Shown in pieces: positions 5,808-7,696 of a DNA stretch of 7,696 nucleotides. This DNA is from Chloroflexia bacterium. GTDB taxonomy: Bacteria > Chloroflexota > Chloroflexia > Thermomicrobiales > UBA6265. The notes beneath the pieces are model-generated. The model did no database searches and was not told the origin of the DNA. It worked only from the letters and a program-made list of their open reading frames with translations. The stretch lies in NCBI GenBank assembly GCA_030430125.1, contig JAUIGA010000158.1, positions 1 through 7,696 on the forward strand, in the 5' to 3' direction. How positions within the stretch are numbered: the stretch's first letter is position 1; each line of letters opens with the position of its first letter. The position numbers and the translations under genes were made by a program.

Positions 5808-6980
5808 CTACTCGTCCGCGCTTTCGGATTCAGGCATTTCCGGCTCTGGCTCGCGCGGAGACCGCCCGAGCTTGCCCTCGGTGACAAGAATGCCCAGCAC
5901 ATCGTTGACAATCCGCGACGCCAGCACCGAGGTGATATCCGCGTGGTCGTACGGCGGCGCGACCTCAACCACCTCCATCCCGGCTATCCCCTCCCGGCAC
6001 AACAGGCGCAGCATGGTCAGCGCCTCCCGCGGCAGCAACCCGCCAGCTTCTGGCGTGCCGGTCCCCGGCGCGAAAGCCGGATCGATCGAATCGATATCGA
6101 ACGACAGGAAGACCGCCTTCGCATTCTTCCACGCAAGCTCGAGGGCTAGCTCGCAGGTGCGCTCAAGTCCATAGCGATCGATATCGGTCAGGGTGATGCA
6201 CGACGCCTGCCGCTCCCTCGACACCTTGACCCCGCTGCGGTTGCCCAGCCAGCCACCGATCCCGATCTGCACGAGGTTGGAAGCCGGTGCGTTCGGGATA
6301 TTGGTCGCGTGGAAAAACGGCGTGCCATGCATCCGCTCGTCGAGGTTGTACTCCGATATGTCGCTGTGACGATCGAAGTGGATGATGCCGATATTGCCGT
6401 CGATATAGGGCGCCATTCCACGGATATCGGGGTATCCAACCGAGTGATCGCCGCCGAGCACGACGGGGAAGATCGCATGCTCGTGGAGGTAGGCCACCGC
6501 CTTGTCGATCTGGTCGAAACTCTTTTCGATATTGGCCGGTATGACGTTGACATCCCCAACGTCGACCATGTCGAGCGACTCGTAGAGGTCGACCCCCATT
6601 TCGACGTTGTACCCCGACGACAGGGCCGACATCTGGCGGATTCCCTGCGGGCCGAACCGCGTCCCCGAGCGAAAGGTAGTGCCGGCATCCAGCGGCGCGC
6701 CGATGAAAGCCACATCTGGGCTCTCCAACGCACGCATGTCCTCCTGAAACGGCACATTCAGGTAGGTTCCGTGACTCGACCAGGTTCGGTGGGACCGGTT
6801 GAACAATGGAATCGTACGATCGCGAACGCTCATCGCCGAAGGCAAGCCCCATTCCAGCGCCTGCTGAACCCGCTCACGCTGGCGTCGCTCCGGAATGTAC
6901 TGCTCGGCATCGGTCATCTCGGTACCGTGCAACTGGTTTCGCGTCAACCGCTTGTCCAACATCCCCTCCCATCCAGGCAC
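5808..6980 (-). CDS. Agmatinase/guanidinase-family ureohydrolase
   Basis: The 390-residue product belongs to the arginase/agmatinase (ureohydrolase) superfamily, which hydrolyses guanidino groups to urea with a two-metal centre. All six ligands are visible: H179 in GGDHS (176-180), D203, H205 and D207 in HFDRHSDI (201-208), and D295 and D297 in SFDIDSIDP (293-301), followed by PGTGTPEAGG (305-314) and EVVEVAPPYD (336-345). The core starts near residue 88; about 85 residues precede it, longer than in ordinary agmatinases (about 300 residues), and the tail is a short acidic stretch. R204 replaces the Ala of the usual DAHxD motif. As I recall, this combination is seen in the Ni-dependent guanidine hydrolase (GdmH, Synechocystis Sll1077) group, so guanidine is a candidate substrate besides agmatine or guanidino acids. 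The start is GTG at 6980 with AGGA five nt upstream; ATG at 6962 and ATG at 6917 are alternatives. It follows the CoA ligase by 18 nt. Confidence 0.88.
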   Translation of the reverse strand: MPGWEGMLDKRLTRNQLHGTEMTDAEQYIPERRQRERVQQALEWGLPSAMSVRDRTIPLFNRSHRTWSSHGTYLNVPFQEDMRALESPDVAFIGAPLDAGTTFRSGTRFGPQGIRQMSALSSGYNVEMGVDLYESLDMVDVGDVNVIPANIEKSFDQIDKAVAYLHEHAIFPVVLGGDHSVGYPDIRGMAPYIDGNIGIIHFDRHSDISEYNLDERMHGTPFFHATNIPNAPASNLVQIGIGGWLGNRSGVKVSRERQASCITLTDIDRYGLERTCELALELAWKNAKAVFLSFDIDSIDPAFAPGTGTPEAGGLLPREALTMLRLLCREGIAGMEVVEVAPPYDHADITSVLASRIVNDVLGILVTEGKLGRSPREPEPEMPESESADE

Positions 6981-6998
6981 GGCGATCCTGCCCTGTGG

Positions 6999-7696
6999 CT
7001 ACACGCCCGAACTACGCCTCACCGCCTCTCGAATCCGCTCGACCGCTTCGGGATTCTCCAGCGCGCTGGTGTCGCCCGGCTCCTCCCCGATCCAGGCCGC
7101 GCGGATCATCCGTCGCATGATCTTCGCGTTGCGTGTTCGCGGCAGGGCATCGACGCAGATGACCTGTTCGGGCCGAAACGATTTGCCCAGGCGATCGGAC
7201 ACGGCATCTCGCAGCGCGTCACGAAGGGAATCCGAATCGGCGACATCCGGCCGCAGCACGGCGACAACGGCGATCGCGCTGCCCTTCACGGGATGTGGTA
7301 TGGCAATCGCCGCGGCCTCGCGGACCCGTCCCTCGGCGACGACCGCGCTTTCGATCTCGGCCGGGCCGATCCGCTTGCCGGCAATATTCATGGTGTCGTC
7401 GGATCGACCACGGATGTACCAGAAGCCATCGTCGTCGATCTCGGCCCAGTCGCCGTGCACCCACATCCCGGGAAATCGGGACCAGTACGTGTCCTCGTAC
7501 CGCTTCGGGTTCTGCCAGAACCCGTTCGTCATCCCCACCCACGGCGCCCGGACGACGAGCTCGCCGACACCCCGATCGAGCGTCTGCCCCGACGCGTCGA
7601 CGATGTCGGCAACCATACCGGGCACCGGACCGGTGAATGCACACGCGCGTTGGGGCTCGATCGTGAGCCCGCTGACAATGCCCCCGGAGGTCTCGG
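6999..7696 (-). CDS. AMP-forming acyl/acetyl-CoA synthetase, C-terminal part (partial)
   Basis: The reading frame is open from the right edge to a TAG and gives the last 231 residues; the start lies outside the window. The edge reads ETSGGIVSG, the A5 region of ANL-superfamily adenylating enzymes, followed by PGMVADIVDASG, then HGDWAEIDDDGFWYIRGRSDD, holding the ribose-binding Asp (residue 82 of the visible part) and the hinge GRSDD (96-100). MNIAGKRIGPAEIE (102-115) is the A8 loop of the mobile C-terminal domain, and LPRTRNAKIMRR ends with the catalytic Lys at visible residue 191. ENPEAVERIREAV near the end is typical of acetyl-CoA synthetase relatives. These enzymes make acyl-CoA from a carboxylate, ATP and CoA through an acyl-AMP. 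The acid is not identifiable because the substrate pocket is upstream. The usual S-G-K around the catalytic Lys is N-A-K here. It probably shares a transcript with the ureohydrolase. Confidence 0.9.
   Translation of the reverse strand, partial: ETSGGIVSGLTIEPQRACAFTGPVPGMVADIVDASGQTLDRGVGELVVRAPWVGMTNGFWQNPKRYEDTYWSRFPGMWVHGDWAEIDDDGFWYIRGRSDDTMNIAGKRIGPAEIESAVVAEGRVREAAAIAIPHPVKGSAIAVVAVLRPDVADSDSLRDALRDAVSDRLGKSFRPEQVICVDALPRTRNAKIMRRMIRAAWIGEEPGDTSALENPEAVERIREAVRRSSGV

Noticed and set aside
4643..5884. A 413-codon open frame on the plus strand
   Set aside because: It runs antisense across the 5' part of rimI, straight through the tRNA gene and antisense to DUF218; composition is non-protein-like and no domain is seen.

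Overview
This 7.7-kb window is GC-rich (roughly 60-65 % by eye) bacterial chromosome, densely packed and almost wholly housekeeping in character. The gene set (RqcH tail, DarA-type c-di-AMP receptor, RimI with a long internal insert, TsaD, inositol-phosphatase family, DUF218, an agmatinase-like enzyme with an N-terminal extension), together with the frequent GTG starts, would fit a Chloroflexota bacterium such as a Thermomicrobia relative. That assignment is inference from protein character and has moderate confidence at best. I see no transposase, integrase, phage gene, CRISPR array or defence cassette.

Layout. (1) Bases 1-156, plus strand: the last 51 codons of an RqcH/NFACT-type ribosome quality control protein. 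(2) Bases 157-337: a convergent intergenic region with a strong 13-14 bp stem-loop. (3) Bases 338-4755, minus strand, transcribed right to left: rimI, tsaD (overlapping by 4 nt as GTGA), an inositol-monophosphatase-family enzyme (38 nt further on), then after 166 nt darA, then after a structured 108-nt spacer an M20 metallopeptidase/deacylase. (4) Bases 4874-4957, plus strand: a complete tRNA-Leu(CAA) with encoded CCA, divergent from rimI. (5) Bases 4964-5677, minus strand: a membrane-anchored DUF218 (YdcF/SanA-like) protein whose stop lies 6 nt from the tRNA 3' end. (6) Bases 5808-7696, minus strand: an agmatinase/guanidinase-family ureohydrolase, preceded by the C-terminal part of an AMP-forming acyl-CoA synthetase that runs off the right edge; the two are 18 nt apart and probably cotranscribed.

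Functional grouping. tsaD and rimI are a classic pair: TsaD transfers threonylcarbamoyl to A37 of ANN-decoding tRNAs, and RimI is the GNAT acetyltransferase commonly encoded with it; tsaB, often the third member, is not in this window. darA has its own candidate promoter and untranslated leader and probably forms a second unit with the M20 gene. The ureohydrolase keeps all six expected metal ligands but carries HFDRHSD where agmatinases usually have an Ala after the Asp; as I remember, this and the long N-terminus resemble the Ni-dependent guanidine hydrolase group, so its substrate is the most open question here.

Nothing in the window amounts to an undescribed system. The best leads are the ureohydrolase substrate and its pairing with a CoA ligase, the structured spacers around darA, the convergent-gene hairpin whose arm is repeated, and a possible leaderless DUF218 transcript.
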